DNA of 64,000 nt from Stomoxys calcitrans (GCF_963082655.1 NC_081554.1:57928369-57992368), one strand, 5' to 3'; counted from the first letter of the stretch, positions 11,506 through 22,540 are shown. Notes: generated by a model not told the origin, from the letters alone. Numbers and translations are program-made.

Positions 11506-12181
11506 TGAGTGATTTTTCAGCTATATCCATATCTGGAGCGATCTGTGCCATTTTGCAGATAAATGTCGAGGGGCTAATTAAACTCAATGTCCCAAATTTT
11601 GGCGACATCGGACTATATATGCACCTTTTATGGGCCGGAACCCTGAAAATCGAGTGATCGGTCTATATGGCAGCTATTTCCAAATCTGAACCGATCTAGG
11701 CCAAATTAAAGAGGGCTGTCGAAGGGCCTAACACAAATCACTGTCCCAAATTTCGGTGAAATCGGACAATAAATGCGACTTTTATGGGCCTAAGACCTTA
11801 AATCGAGAGATCGGTCTATATGACAGTCATATCCAAATCTGGACCGATCTAGGCCAAGGATGTCGAAGGGCCTAACATAACTCACTGTTTCAAATTTTGG
11901 CAAAATCAGATAATAAATGCGGCTTTTATGAGCCTAAGTCCCTAAATCGGTGGATCAGTCTATACGGGGGCTATATCAGGATATAATCCGATATAGCCCA
12001 TCTTCGAACTTAACCTGCTTATGGACAACAAAAGAATTTGTTTCAATTCAATTCCTTTATTTTTAAAGGCTGTAGCGTGATTTCAACAGACAGACGGACG
12101 GACATGGCTGGATTGTCTTAGATTTTTAGGCCGATTAAAAATATATAGACTACCCCCATCCTTCGGTGGTGGGCATAAAAA
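11506..12181 (+). mobile_element. DTR-B repeat element, 5'-truncated
   Basis: About three units with GATCGGTCTATATGGCAGCT and AAATCACTGTCCCAAATTTC are followed by the tail CAGACAGACGGACGGACATGGC and CCTTCGGTGGTGGGCATAAAAA. No head is present. The unit at 11808-11890 is the exact match of the patch in the DTR-A array at 8222-8304. Confidence 0.75.
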
Positions 12182-12965
12182 ACGGTTCAGATTTGAATGC
12201 AGCTCCCATATATATTGGGTTGCCCAAAAAGTAATTGCGGATTTTTCATATAATCGGCGTTGACAATTTTTTTCACAGCTTGTGACTCTGTAGTTGCATT
12301 CTTTCTTCTGTCAGTTATCAGCTGTTACTTTTAGCTTGCTTTAGAAAAAAAGTGTAAAAAAGTATATTTGATTAAAGTTCATTCTAAGTTTTATTAAAAA
12401 TGCATTTACTTTTTTTTTTTAAAAATCCGCAATTACTTTTTGGGCAACCCCATATGTTCTTCGGATTTGAAGTAATAATGCAATAAAATGGTCATTTGTT
12501 AACCGTTTCTCACAAATTTTAGCAGGAAGAATTTTCTCTTCACCCTCCACATTATTGATGATTTTCATAGAAATCGGTTCAGATTTAGATATAGCTGCCA
12601 TATATGTATATCGCCCGATTTTCACTTTTAGAGCCATTGCAAGCGCATTTCTTGACCAATCTTACTAAAATTTTGCACAACGCCTTCCTAAACGTCTATC
12701 ACAATGTCTGAGAAGTTTGCTTCAAATCGGGTCATATTTAGATATAGCTCCCTTATATATGTTCGTCCGATTTTGAGAAATATTGAAATAATGTTCGCAT
12801 TTGTTAACCGATTCTCTCGTAACTTGGCAGGAGAGATTTTCTTACGACTCTTAATATTACTGGTGAATTTCATAGAAATCGGTTCAGATTTAGATATAGC
12901 TGTCATACATATATATCGCCCGATTGTAACTTCTAGAGTCACAACAAACGCATTTATTGAAAAAG
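12182..12965 (-). mobile_element. DTR-C fragment interrupted by a mariner MITE
   Basis: Units in minus orientation carry GAAATCGGTTCAGATTTAGATATAGCT and TTTGTTAACCGATTCTC. The unit broken at 12214 resumes at 12455: CAGCTCCCATATA continues as TGTTCTTCGGATTT. It ends against the tetranucleotide tract at 12985. Confidence 0.7.
12215..12452 (+). mobile_element. mariner-derived MITE with both TIRs
   Basis: The left TIR TTGGGTTGCCCAAAAAGTAA plus TTGCGGATTTTT is mirrored at 12421-12452 (AAAAATCCGCAATTACTTTT, TGGGCAACCCCA), about 31 bp per arm. TA flanks both sides (12213-12214 and 12453-12454). The interior keeps the 5' untranslated segment of the mariner relic at 1-392 and an A/T-rich 3' part (TGATTAAAGTTCATTCTAAG), with no transposase. 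It is a 238-bp deletion derivative that would need transposase supplied by a full element. Confidence 0.9.
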
Positions 12966-12984
12966 AGTAAATATATTCTTGATT

Positions 12985-13335
12985 GTGCTGAAATTCCGAC
13001 CGTCCGTCCGTCTGTCAGTCTCTCTGTCCGTCTGTCAGTCTGTCTGTCCGTCCGTCCGTCTGTCCGTCTGTCCGTCCGTCCGTCCGTGCGTCCCTCCGTC
13101 TGTCCATCCGTCTGTCAGTCTCTCTGTCCGTCTGTCAGTCTGTCCGTCCGACCGTCTGTCTGTCCATCCGTCCGTCTGTCCATCCGTCCGTCTGTCCATC
13201 CGTCCGTCTGTCCATCCGTCCGTCTGTCCATCTGTCCATCCGTCCGTCTGTCCATCCGTCCGTCTGTCCATCCTTCCGTCTGTCCATCCGTCCGTCTGTC
13301 CATCTGTCCATCCGTCCGTCTGTCTGTCGAAAGCA
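12985..13335. repeat. expanded GTCC/GTCT tetranucleotide tract
   Basis: About 340 bp of GTCCGTCC, GTCTGTCC and CATCCGTC units, with longer sub-patterns of 12-16 bp (CCATCCGTCCGTCTGT repeated). It sits exactly where other DTR elements have a short GTCCGTCCGTCTGT stretch just inside the tail, so it is a local expansion of that stretch. All six frames are open because the unit has no stops. Confidence 0.9.
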
Positions 13336-14570
13336 CGCTAACTTTCGCATAATACTTCTTATTCGTGCAGTTCGGTTGGAATTGTCAAATCCATGTTCCG
13401 TGTTCTGGTATAGCTGCCATCATGGCATCTTGGGCCTCTAGAGTGCACAATTATTATCCGATTTGACTGAAATTTTGCATGAAGTATTTTGGTTTGACCA
13501 TCAATAATTCTACGATAATTCTATAGCTTCCATACAAACCGACACCGGATCTTGACTTCTTGCGCCTTTAGAGGGAACAATTCATATCCGATTTGGCTTA
13601 AATTATGCACCAATTTAACTTGTAACAACTCTGCTAAGTATGGTTCATATCGGTTCATAACCCGATATAGCTCCCATTTAAACCAATCTCGAAGCTCGAC
13701 TTCTTGAGCCGCTAGAGGTCGCAATTATTATCCGATTTGGCTGAAACTTCGCACGAAGTGTTCTGGTTTGACCATCAACAACTCTACCTAGTATGGTTCA
13801 AATCGGTTCAAAACCTGATATAGCTCCCATATAAACCGATCTCGGATCTTGACTTCTTGAGACGCTGGAGGGCGCAATTATTATTCGATTTGGCTGAAAT
13901 TTTTCATGAAGTGTTTTGGTTGGACCATCAATAACTGCGCCAAGTATGGTTCAAAACCTGATATAGCTCCCATATTATCCACTGGGCCATGTAGGTTCAG
14001 ATTTCGATATAGCTGCCATATAAACCGATTTCACGATTTGACTTCTTGAGCCTTTACAAGACGCAATTTTCGTCCGATTTGGCTGATATTTTGCACGTGG
14101 TGTTCCATTGCGACATCCAACAACTGTGCCGAGTACGGTCCGAATCGGTCCATAACCCGTTATAGCTCCTATATACACCGATCTCCCAATTTGCTTCAAT
14201 GAGCCCTTACAAGCCGCAATTTTTGCCCGATTTGGCTGAAATTTTGTACGTGGTGTTCCGTTACAACTTTAAACAACTGTACGAAGTAAGATCCAAATCG
14301 GTCTTTAACCTTATATAGCTCCCATATACACCTATCTCCCGACTTGACTTCTTGAGCCCTTACAAGCCGCAATTTTTGTCAGATCTGGCTGAAATTTTGC
14401 ATGTGGTGTTTTGTTAAGACTTCCTAAAACTGTGCCAAGTACGGTCTAAATCGGTCTATAACCTGATATAGATCCCATGTAAATCGGTCTCTCGATCATC
14501 CTTGTTCGGTTCCTAGAAGCTTTATTTTTTGCCGGATTGACAGAAGTTTGACATGTAGAGGTAGAGAGCC
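13336..14570 (-). mobile_element. DTR-A repeat element continuing from the tetranucleotide tract
   Basis: The left edge CGAAAGCACGCTAACTTTCGC is the usual DTR-A sequence after the (GTCC)n stretch. About seven to eight diverged units follow, with CTTGACTTCTTGAGCC, GATTTGGCTGAAATTTTGC and GATATAGCTCCCATATAAACC. No head (AAACAAGTAAAAGC type) is seen at the right edge. Confidence 0.75.
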
Positions 14571-16182
14571 GACAAGGTCATAAAGGGTTGTTTCTGTGGC
14601 CTAGTCCTAGCTTTTGGGTGTGCTGCCGATTTTAACTCTTAACTCGATAATGGGTAATACTTCATTAAAAATTGGTTTGTTAGGCCATTAATCCGTCTAT
14701 TTTCGTTGGTGGTTTTCGTCTTTCAGATACTTTTGGGTTATTTTCTCCTTTTAAGTGTGAAATTATCTCAAATCAACTATAAAACCGCTCAGTTGATGAC
14801 ATATCCGCCCAAGAATTTCCACAATAGGCCAAACAAACGCCATGTGTGGTCCTTGGGTGTGCTCCATTGGAAAGACATTAAAACAGTCTGAGATGACCAT
14901 TAAAGGGAATGCAACAAATGACAGCATAACTTCCTAATCATAAACAAGATATACTCGAGCAGCAAGACGGACAGACAAACAGACAGAAGATCGAACCGAG
15001 TAGTCTGCTGCAAAAAAAGATGTGTGAATTAAATGGACAAAAAAACACACACACACACACAAAAACAACTGGGAAAATTATTGTGAGCTTAAAAAAGCAA
15101 AAAAAAAAACACCAACAACAATCAAGCGGTGTCGATCAAAACTTCAATGAATGAAAAATGACGTTTATCGTTAAAACAAAAACCACAGCAATGCCACAAT
15201 GGTGATGGTACAACGCAACATAGTGCTCTGGATATATGTCCCATATGGGGAAGCAGACGGCAGACAGACAGACAGACATACAGTTGAAGTGCATGTAGGT
15301 TTCTGCTACATTGCTGGAGACAAAACCATTCAAGATGGACAGACTAATGACGTTAAACACTGATGAAACAAGATCAACTTGGTGACGATGTGATCGATGT
15401 GAGGACCACACACAGACCGCACTTAGACCAAAGGCGATCGATCCATCATCTTGCCAGCACCGCCAGCTTTAGCCACATTACCAACTAGGGGGCGACAGGG
15501 GTGCCACATGAATGACACAATGTAAAGCGAATCCTATCATCGCCTTTTGAACGCGCTTTTTGCTACTCAATGCCTCAATGGCCATTTAAAGGCAATGATC
15601 AATGGCCAGCTGTAAAGTGAAGCGATGCCATCGATGATCAAGTGTGAACGAATTGGCGGCTGTGATGGCAAAAACAAAAAGAAGCCATAATGACTTTTTA
15701 ATATGGCATTAGAGAAAAATAAACAATTCATTAGAGAATGAGCCTCCCCTCATCCCACTGCGTCCAATAAAAAGATTACAAAAGCTAAAATAGCGGAAAA
15801 AGAACCAACATCATTGAAATGCTGCAAGCATATGGAATTCCCAACATAAAATGACCATGAGTTTAATAAGCGATTAAGTGGCCATAGGCAATAAAAGTGT
15901 TGACATATTGAGTTTGAGGTGTGAAAAATATTGCAGAAAATTCTTGAGAATAATTGTTCGAAAGATGTGGCCATAGGCACTCTCTCCTTAAAACTTATTT
16001 TGAGTGATACATGAATGTAGCCAACATTGATAGGAAAAGTTGCTCTGTAGCGAATATCACTGATCAAGCACATGCTGTGCTCCTTGTCCACAGGATATAT
16101 CGAGTTATAAAGAAGGGAGTAAAGCTGCAAGCTCGAAGCCCACTGGTTTATACAATGCAATGTTTGAGATGCCCTTATAGAA
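14571..16182. other. no gene seen; unique-looking sequence with short CA and CAGA tracts
   Basis: A (CA)n tract lies at about 15045-15060, poly-A near 15100 and a short (CAGA)n tract near 15263-15280. The longest frame here (minus, 15750-16160) has no recognisable domain and is probably chance. Confidence 0.5.
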
Positions 16183-16373
16183 GTAAAAAGGCATTAAGTT
16201 CGGCCGGATCGAGTTTTGGATACCCACCACCTCGGGTATATGTAAAGAACCTTCCGTCATAATCCGGTGGAAAATGCTTTATTTATGCACCCATAGCAGC
16301 TTTATCCAAATATGGTCCGATTTGGAGCAAATTCGCAACGGACATTAAGTGGTCTAATAAATAAAGGGTGATT

Positions 16374-16969
16374 TTTTTGAGGTTAGGATTTTCATGCATT
16401 AGTATTTGACAGATCACGTGGGATTTCAGACATGGTGTCAAAGAGAAAGATGCTCAGTATGCTTTGACATTTCATCATGAATAGACTTATTAACGAGCAA
16501 CGCTTGCAAATCATTGAATTTTATTACCAAAATCAGTGTTCGGTTCGAAATGTGTTCAAATTTTGACAAATTTTGTTCAGCGATGAGGCTCATTTCTGGT
16601 TGAATGGCTACGTAAATAAGCAAATTGCCGCATTTGGAGTGAAGAGCAACCAGAAGCTGTTCAAGAACTGCCCATGCATCCCGAAAAATGCACTGTTTGG
16701 TGTGGTTTGTACGCTGGTGGAATCATTGGACCGTATTTTTTCAAAGATGCTGTTGGACGCAACGTTACGGTGAATGAACACATTTCGAACCGAACACTGA
16801 TTTTGGTAATAAAATTCAATGATTTGCAAGCGTTGCTCGTTAGTAAGTCTATTCATGATGAAATGTCAAAGCATACTGAGCATCTTTCTCTTTGACACCA
16901 TGTCTGAAATCCCACGTGATCTGTCAAATACTAATGCATGAAAATCCTAACCTCAAAAAAATCACCCTT
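16374..16969. mobile_element. foldback DD-E transposon, 5'-5' symmetric derivative, copy 1
   Basis: Both ends begin AAGGGTGATTTTTTTGAGG in opposite orientation and are flanked by TA. The inverted arms are about 190 bp long. Each arm contains the first codons of the transposase (MNRL, then NEQRLQIIEFYYQNQCSVRN), so the true 3' end of the element has been replaced by an inverted copy of the 5' end. The centre holds a plus-strand transposase core fragment. Copy 2 at 35122-35729 has the same arm-to-core junction. Confidence 0.85.
16570..16780 (+). pseudogene. transposase core fragment inside foldback copy 1
   Basis: Plus-strand frames read FSDEAHFWLNGYVNK, with the catalytic aspartate in SDEAH, then WSEEQPEAVQELPMHPEKCT, VWCGLYAGGIIGPYFF and GRNVTVNE. 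This is the central part of a Tc1/mariner-superfamily transposase whose full proteins begin with the same NEQRLQIIEF helix-turn-helix. Frameshifts (near 16620) and deletion of the segment before FSDEAH make it non-functional. The third catalytic residue is not present. Confidence 0.8.
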
Positions 16970-17470
16970 TATATACAAATCTGGACCGATCTGGGCCAAC
17001 TTCAAGAAGAATGTCGATGGGATTAAACACAACTCACTGTCCCAAATTTCAGCGAAATCGGATGAAAAAATTTGCATTTTAGACACCCAAGACCTTAAAT
17101 CGAGAGATCGGACTATATGGCAGCTATATCCAAATCTGGACCGATCTGGGCCAAATTGAAAATAGAAGTCGAGGGGCTTAACTCTACTCACAGTCTCAAA
17201 TTTCAGAAAAGTCGGATAATAAATTAGACTGTTATGGGCCTAAGACCTTAAATCGGCAGATCGGTCTATATGGGGGCTATACCAAGATATAGTCCGATGT
17301 GACCCATCTTCGAACTTAAACTGCCTATGGACAAAGAAGAACCTGTGCGAAGTTTTAACACAATATTTTGATATCAAAAGAGTGCAGCGTGATTTCAAAA
17401 GACAGACGGACGGACATGGCTAGTTCGTCTTCGATTTATACGACGATCGATCAAGAATATAAAGAATGAC

Positions 17471-17539
17471 TTTTTAAGAGCTAAATTCAGAAAAATTTTT
17501 TTTGAATCGATAGAACGGTCCATATAATTTCATGTTTGA
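17471..17539. other. left flank of the transposase pseudogene
   Basis: Short AT-rich sequence, probably the 3' untranslated part of the element whose transposase lies on the minus strand at 17540-18119. A clear TIR was not identified. Confidence 0.4.
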
Positions 17540-18119
17540 AGATTATTTCATGCAAATGTTGACCGTGACTGCGCCTCAAATGGTCCATCCGCTTAGTCCA
17601 ATTTTAGCATACTCTTTCCAACATTTCGGCCGGTATCTCACAAATAAATGCTTCGATGTTGTCTTCCAATGCGTCAATTGAAGCGGGCTTGTCCGTATAG
17701 ACGTGCCCCACAAAAAATAGTCTAAAGATGTTAAATAGCACGATCTAGGCGGCCAATTGAACGGTCCCGAACGTCAAATAAACTGTCCACCAAACTCGCC
17801 TCTCAACAAGTCCATCAAAACGCGCGTTGTTACGGTTACGATCCGCATCATCTTTGAAGAAGTACGGTCCAATGATGCTACCAGCCCATAAACCGCATCA
17901 GACTGCGAGTTTTTTTGATGCATTGGTAGCTTTTGCAATGCTTCTGGCTGATCCTTACTCCAAAATCGACAATTCTGCTTATTTACTTACCCATTGAGCC
18001 AAAAATGAGCTTCGTCGCTGAAGAAGAAGAAGCGCGCAATGAACATTCTTAACAGAGCACGCATTTTGACAATAAAATGTTATAATTTGAAAGCGTTTTT
18101 CGTTTGTAAGACGATTCAT
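17540..18119 (-). pseudogene. internally deleted transposase, same superfamily as the foldback element
   Basis: From the ATG at 18119 the minus strand reads NEKRFQIITFYCQNACSVKN and VHCALLLL, then jumps directly to FSDEAHFWLNG, a stop, VNKQNCRFWSKDQPEALQ. Further on come LMDLLRGEFG, RSGPFNWPPRSCYLTSLDYF (with the third catalytic D in LDYF) and a C-terminal end. About 400 bp between the DNA-binding domain and the first catalytic region is missing. Frameshifts and stops occur, for example in IIGPYF, which reads ASLDRTSSK. The codons differ at many positions from the foldback copies, so this is a separate, older lineage. Confidence 0.8.
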
Positions 18120-18208
18120 GGTTAAATTTTAGACCAAACTGAAGATGTTTCACAGCGAAACGTGCGTGGGGTATTCAAACCAATGTTGCCAAAAAGATAA
18201 TAGCTTAA

Positions 18209-18349
18209 AACAAGTAAAAGCATGCTAAGTTCGGCCGGGCCGAATCTTGGGAAGTCATAACAGAACACTATGTGCGAAATTTAAGCTAAATCGGATGCAA
18301 ATTGAGGCGCTCAGGAGCTCAAGAAGTCATTTTGGGAGATTAGGATTAT
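18209..18349 (+). mobile_element. DTR-A head fragment
   Basis: AAACAAGTAAAAGCATGCTAAG, then TTCGGCCGGGCCGAATCTTGGG, followed by half a unit (GGAAGTCATAACAGAACAC). It is interrupted at about 18350 by the LINE end. The array on the other side (18801-20580) is in the opposite orientation, so the two are not one simple split copy. Confidence 0.65.
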
Positions 18350-18800
18350 ATGGGAGGCTGTGAGCATTCGAAGACTATGTGGCCTAAGCTAGACTTGAAG
18401 AGGTCTACTGCTTTGCTGTCATTGGCTAGAACAGACGTCTCAGTCATTGTGACAGGTCACTGTCTAATCGGAAAATATGCTGACAGACTGAAGGTTGCTA
18501 GCAACGACTTCTGCAGAAGCTGTGAGGACATAGAAGAAGAAGTGACTATAGAACACCTTCTGTGTGTATTTCCCGCACTGGCAGTTAGAAGGAGTTCCAC
18601 TTTAGGTTCTCATTTCTTTGAGAACCTGTCTCATTTAGCGGATGAGAACATTCGCATGTTATTGGGCTTTTAAAAGCGATCGGGATGGTTTAACGGTAGG
18701 AACTAGAAGGCATCTTCCTTCTTCTGTTCCTGTGGTACCACAATGGACGAAAACATCTAAGTGAGTCTGATGGCAGACTGCCACCTAGCCTTACCTAACC
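18350..18800 (+). pseudogene. LINE ORF2 C-terminus with Zn-knuckle and 3' end
   Basis: A 107-codon open frame (18350-18673) reads KTMWPKLDLKRSTALLSLAR, VTGHCLIGKYADRL, then DFCRSCEDIEEEVTIEHLLC. The spaced cysteines and histidine (CxxC...H...C) are the C-terminal Zn-binding motif of RNase H-bearing non-LTR retrotransposons, placed after the RNase H domain. After the stop the 3' region ends with CTAGCCTTACCTAACC. Only this 3' end is present, as expected for a 5'-truncated insertion. The fragment is unusually intact compared with its surroundings. A shorter relic of the same end lies at 6655-6775. Confidence 0.75.
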
Positions 18801-20580
18801 TCTGGTCTAAATTGGTTGATAACCCATCTCGGATCTAGACTTCTTGAGCCGCTAGAGGGAGTAATTCTTATCCAATTTGGCTGAAATTTTGTATGAGGTG
18901 TTTTTTTTTTACTTCCAACAACTGTAATTAGTATAGTCCAAATCGGGTTAAAACTTGATACAGCTGCCATAAAACCGATCTCGGATCATGACTTCTTGAG
19001 CGGGATCTTGACAATTCTTAACCACTTTGGCTGAAGTTTTGTATAATGTGTTTTATTTTAAATCCCATCAACTGTGCGTAGTATGGTCCAAATCGGATCA
19101 AAATTTGATTTTAATATAAACCGATTTCGGATCTTGACTTCTTGAGCTTTTAGAGGGCGCAATTCTTATTCGATTTCGCTGAAAAATTTTGTATGAGATT
19201 TTTCTTTTACTTCTAACAACTGTGATTAGTATAGTCCAAATCGGGTTATAGCTCCCATATAAACTGATCTCGGATTTTGACTTCTTGAGCCGCTAGAGGG
19301 CACAATTATTATCCGACTTGGCTGAAATTTAGCATGAAGTGTTTTGTTATGACTTTCAACAACTGTCCCAAGCATGGTCTGAATTGTTTGATAACCCAAT
19401 GTAGCTGCCATATAAACTGATTTCAGTTTAAGACCGCTTGAGCCGATAGAGGGCGCAATTATTGTCCGACTTGGTTGAAATTTTGTATGAGGTGCTTTGT
19501 TATGACTTTCAAAAATTTTGTTTAGTATGGTCCAAATCGGTTCAAAATTTGATATAGCTGCAACATAAACCGATCTCGGATTTTGGCTTCTTGAGCCGCT
19601 AGAGGGCGCAATTATTATCCGACTTGGCTGAAATTTAGCATGAAATGTTTGGGTATGACTTCCAATAACTGTACATAGTATGGTCCAAATCGGTTCAAAA
19701 CTTGATATAGCTGCCACATAAACCGATCTCGGACATTGACTCCTTGAGTCGCTAGAGGGCGCAATTCATATCCGATTTGGCTGAAATTTTGTATGAGATT
19801 TTTTGTTATGACTTCCAATAACTGTGCTTAGTATGGTCCAAATCGGTTCAAAACTTGCGATAGCTGCCATATAAACCGATCTCGGATCTTGACTTCTTGA
19901 GCCGGTAGAGGGCGTAATTACTATCCGATTTGTCAGAAATTTTGTACGAAGTGTTTTGTTATGTCTTTTAACAACTGTGCTTAGTATAGTTCAAATCGGT
20001 TCAAAACTTGATATAGCTGCCATATAAACCGATCTCGGATCTTGACTTTTTGAGCCGCTAGAGGGCGTAATTATTATCCGATTTGGCTGAAATTTTGTAT
20101 GAGATGTTTTGTTATGATTTACAACAACTGTGCTTAGTATGGCTTAAATCAGTTTAAAACTTTATATAGCTGCCATATAAACCGATCTCAGATCTTGACT
20201 TTCTGAGCCGCTAGAGGGCGTAATTATTATCCGAATTGTTAGAAATTTTGTATGAGATGTTTTGTTATTACTTCCCACAACTGTGCTAGGTATGGCTTAA
20301 ATCAGTTTAAAACTTGATATAGCTGCCATATAAAACGATCTCGGATCTTGTCTTCTTGAGTCGCTAGAGGGCGTAATTATTATCCGAATTGTTTGAAATT
20401 TTGTATGAGGTGTTTTGTTATGACTTTCAACAACTGTGCCAAGTATGGCCTAAATTGGTAGTTAACCTTATATAGCCGGCATAAAAACTAATCTCGGATC
20501 TAGACTTCTTAAGCCGCTAGAGGGCGCTATCTATAAATAGATATCGGGCGTAGAACTTGAAAAATGCGGAGCATGGTTGT
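18801..20580 (-). mobile_element. DTR-A array, about 12 units, head truncated
   Basis: Units of about 150-155 bp with CTCGGATCTTGACTTCTTGAG, GCCGCTAGAGGGCG and AACTTGATATAGCTGCC. At the right edge a broken head remains (GGGCGTAGAACTTGAAAAATGCGG), truncated before the GGAGGGTATATAA part. The units form a sub-type (CCGCTAGAGGGCG, GTATGAGATGTTTTGTTATG) distinct from the 7689-10511 array. Confidence 0.8.
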
Positions 20581-22011
20581 TTCTTAAACACTGTGAAATA
20601 ATGTTTTGCGACTGCACTAATTTTTGTTCTGTTTCTGTCCTAACTTGAGATGGTGTTGTTAACCTTTTTGTCCACCTTCCGTTTCATTTTAACAAAGCAT
20701 GACGTCTTATCTTAAGCCTCTATTTCTTGGTTTGTTAATGTTATTTATTTGGCTTTCAGTTAAAATTTTGACAGCTCCATAATTATGCCTTAAGTGTTAG
20801 ATAGGCCACACTTTTCGGTTTTCTGTTTAGGCAACCACACGGGCAAAAGTGGAGGCGTAAAGCGCGTGAAATATGTTTGTGTGCCAGCTGACCTGTTTAA
20901 GACCAGAGGCGACATGCTGATATGGTGCATATATGGATGGGCTTGAGTGTTCGTAAACTGGCTAGAAAACGCATGACCGTTGATTGTAATCACTGTCCTA
21001 AAGAGAGAGAGAGACCAAAATGATGGTCCAATTCAGTCCACAAGACGTTTATGGAAAAGGTAAAAAGTTTTTACTAGAATCGAAGATATGAACTTAAGGC
21101 GAAGATTTGTGATTTTCAATCAAGTTCTTCGGATATGGGGCTTATAAAAGGTATGTCAACATCTTTCATGGTTTCACAACCTACAACAGTTGGTTTTTCT
21201 CAAGTATTGACCGATTTTCACTATTTGCTGAACTGTGTATAATGCCGAAAATACATTTCACCTGCCATTAAATACTGAACGCTTGCATGGTTTCACATTC
21301 TATAAAATTTCCTTTGGTAAGGTCTGCTCGCATTAATCGTTTTTCGCAAAAGCTGACCGATTTTCACTATTTATTCAACTTGTGCTTGGCCTATCGTAAA
21401 TAATACCGAAAACAAAATTTCCCCTGCCTTAAATTTTCGTTTTTGTTTATTTTATTATTAAAAATTTTTTGTTATGAGACCAAAAAAAAAACACTTTTTT
21501 TCAACGCTTTTATGCTGGGGGTATTATGAATGCATATTTGGGGCAAGAACAGGATTTGTTGCTTTTATGTGTTGTATTTGGACATATAGATAGACTTGTA
21601 GGTACGGCGGCATACAATGCATTTCCTTTGGAATTCTCTTATTCTATGACAACTGGCCGACAAAGCAAAGCCATGCATCGTATTGCACGCGTGTTAAGGT
21701 GTTGTTTTTGGTGGCCTTCCTCCATGCACATTGCCATGGAGTGCTCTTTTTCTGTTGCACTCGTTCGAATATGTGTTGGCCGGTTCCATCCATGTCCACC
21801 ACACATCCACTGTCCATCGTCTGGCCTGTTCATCAATCTCAAAGCATGTGAGCTGTTGTTAATGTAACACAATATCCCAAGAACAATCCAAAAGGATTTG
21901 TGTTACAAGCTCACACATCCCGCCAAACAAACACAAAGACCAATGCCGTGCTGTGTAGCGTGCAAAAAAAAAACAACAACAACAACAAAAAAATACAAAC
22001 GAAAAAAAGAA
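20581..22011. other. unique-looking sequence with one RTE relic
   Basis: No intact gene. A relic of RTE reverse transcriptase lies at 20884-21010 (separate entry). A 113-codon frame at 21526-21867 has no domain and cysteine/histidine-rich chance composition. A (GA)n stretch lies near 21003-21013. Confidence 0.5.
20884..21010 (+). pseudogene. RTE-type RT relic
   Basis: The sequence CCAGCTGACCTGTTTAAGACC (read PADLFKTRGDMLIW), with WLENA further on, aligns with the RT domain of the larger RTE copy at 40068-40200 (PAELFKTGGDTLIRRIHQL ... WLEERI). It is a short decayed island of about 125 bp with no ends visible. Confidence 0.65.
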
Positions 22012-22050
22012 TATAAAAGCCAACTTTGAAATTGATTGAAGTTGTCAGTT
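22012..22050 (+). promoter_or_regulatory. possible core promoter (TATA box plus initiator)
   Basis: TATAAAAG starts at 22012 and GTCAGTT, a match to the insect initiator TCAGTT, has its A at 22047. The spacing of 35 bp is slightly longer than the usual 30-31. No downstream promoter element was seen at +28. Weak evidence on its own; it gains some weight from the exon-like sequence that follows. Confidence 0.3.
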
Positions 22051-22385
22051 GAGCCGACAAAGGCGGCAACTTTTCAAAAGAAAGGTGAACGTATTTTTCG
22101 GTTGCCCAGTGGTTGTTGTACAAACAACAACAACAACAGCTACAACATGAAAAAATATTAAAGTGAACTGAATGCAAAAAGAAAAATGAAAAAAAAACGC
22201 ATGAAATCCTAGTCCATATAGGCAGCAGCAACAAATAGAACCGACAACCAGTGTTTCCCCTATAACAACAGCCAATGGCAATAGAAGTGCACACAGAAGT
22301 GGGAAAATTTACATTGGCGGCTTCGCCAGTTGATTTCAATAGAAAAGCAATATCACAGCAGCAGAAGAGAGGAGAATACCAGCAG
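22047..22385 (+). other. candidate first exon of a host gene
   Basis: If transcription starts at 22047, the sequence runs through CA-rich, CAACAACAACAACAGC-containing 5' leader typical of fly genes to an exact splice donor CAG|GTGAGC at 22383-22391. An ATG at 22275 opens a frame of 37 codons (MAIEVHTEVGKF ... SQQQKRGEYQQ) that stays open through the donor. Against it, several short upstream ATG frames precede it, the context before the ATG is poor, and no acceptor or second exon was identified before the repeats begin at 22442. I cannot name a protein. Confidence 0.22.
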
Positions 22386-22441
22386 GTGAGCTATCTTAAG
22401 CTCAAATAAACCAGAGATATTCAAATTGGAGATAGAATGCT

Positions 22442-22540
22442 CTTAGAGGCCACCGTAGCGCAGAGGGTAGCATGCCTGCTGAACGTCTGGGTTCGAATTC
22501 TGGCGAGAACATTAGAAAAAAGTTCGGCGGTGGTCTAAAA
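22442..22540 (+). mobile_element. tRNA-derived SINE, 5' head only
   Basis: The sequence contains a pol III box A-like TAGCGCAGAGG (22456-22466) and a near-perfect box B GGTTCGAATTC (22490-22500), followed by TGGCGAGAACATTAG. The gap between boxes is short (23 bp), so a few bases of the head are probably deleted. It joins a DTR-B array at about 22540 and lacks the SINE body. The longer copy at 37541-37975 shares GCTGAACG and the CGGTGG after the head. Confidence 0.7.

Larger units (their letters stand above)
16183..17470 (+). mobile_element. DTR-B element split by a foldback transposon
   Basis: The head AGTAAAAAGGCATTAAGTTC and GGATACCCACCACCTCGGG starts at 16183. The repeat breaks off at 16373 and resumes at about 16972 with ACAAATCTGGACCGATCTGG. 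The tail has CAGACGGACGGACATGGCTAG and GATCAAGAATATAAAGAATG and is truncated before the GGTGGTGGGTATAAAAA end. Confidence 0.75.

Noticed and set aside
12957..13352. Frames with SVRLSVCPSV and DGQTDGWTDG repeats on both strands
   Set aside because: Translation of a GTCC/GTCT tetranucleotide tract.
15750..16160. 136-codon minus frame
   Set aside because: No domain, average AT-rich composition and no supporting signals; a chance frame is plausible at this length.
21526..21867. 113-codon frame, Cys/His-containing
   Set aside because: No recognisable domain, no splice or promoter context and an overlapping 77-codon frame on the other strand.
22045..22339. Minus frames rich in F, L and C (22045-22339)
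   Set aside because: They are antisense to the CAA- and A-rich leader; composition explains them.
22445..22510. Possible tRNA gene with box A and box B
   Set aside because: The sequence cannot form a full cloverleaf and continues into SINE-type sequence; the same head occurs in a SINE at 37541.
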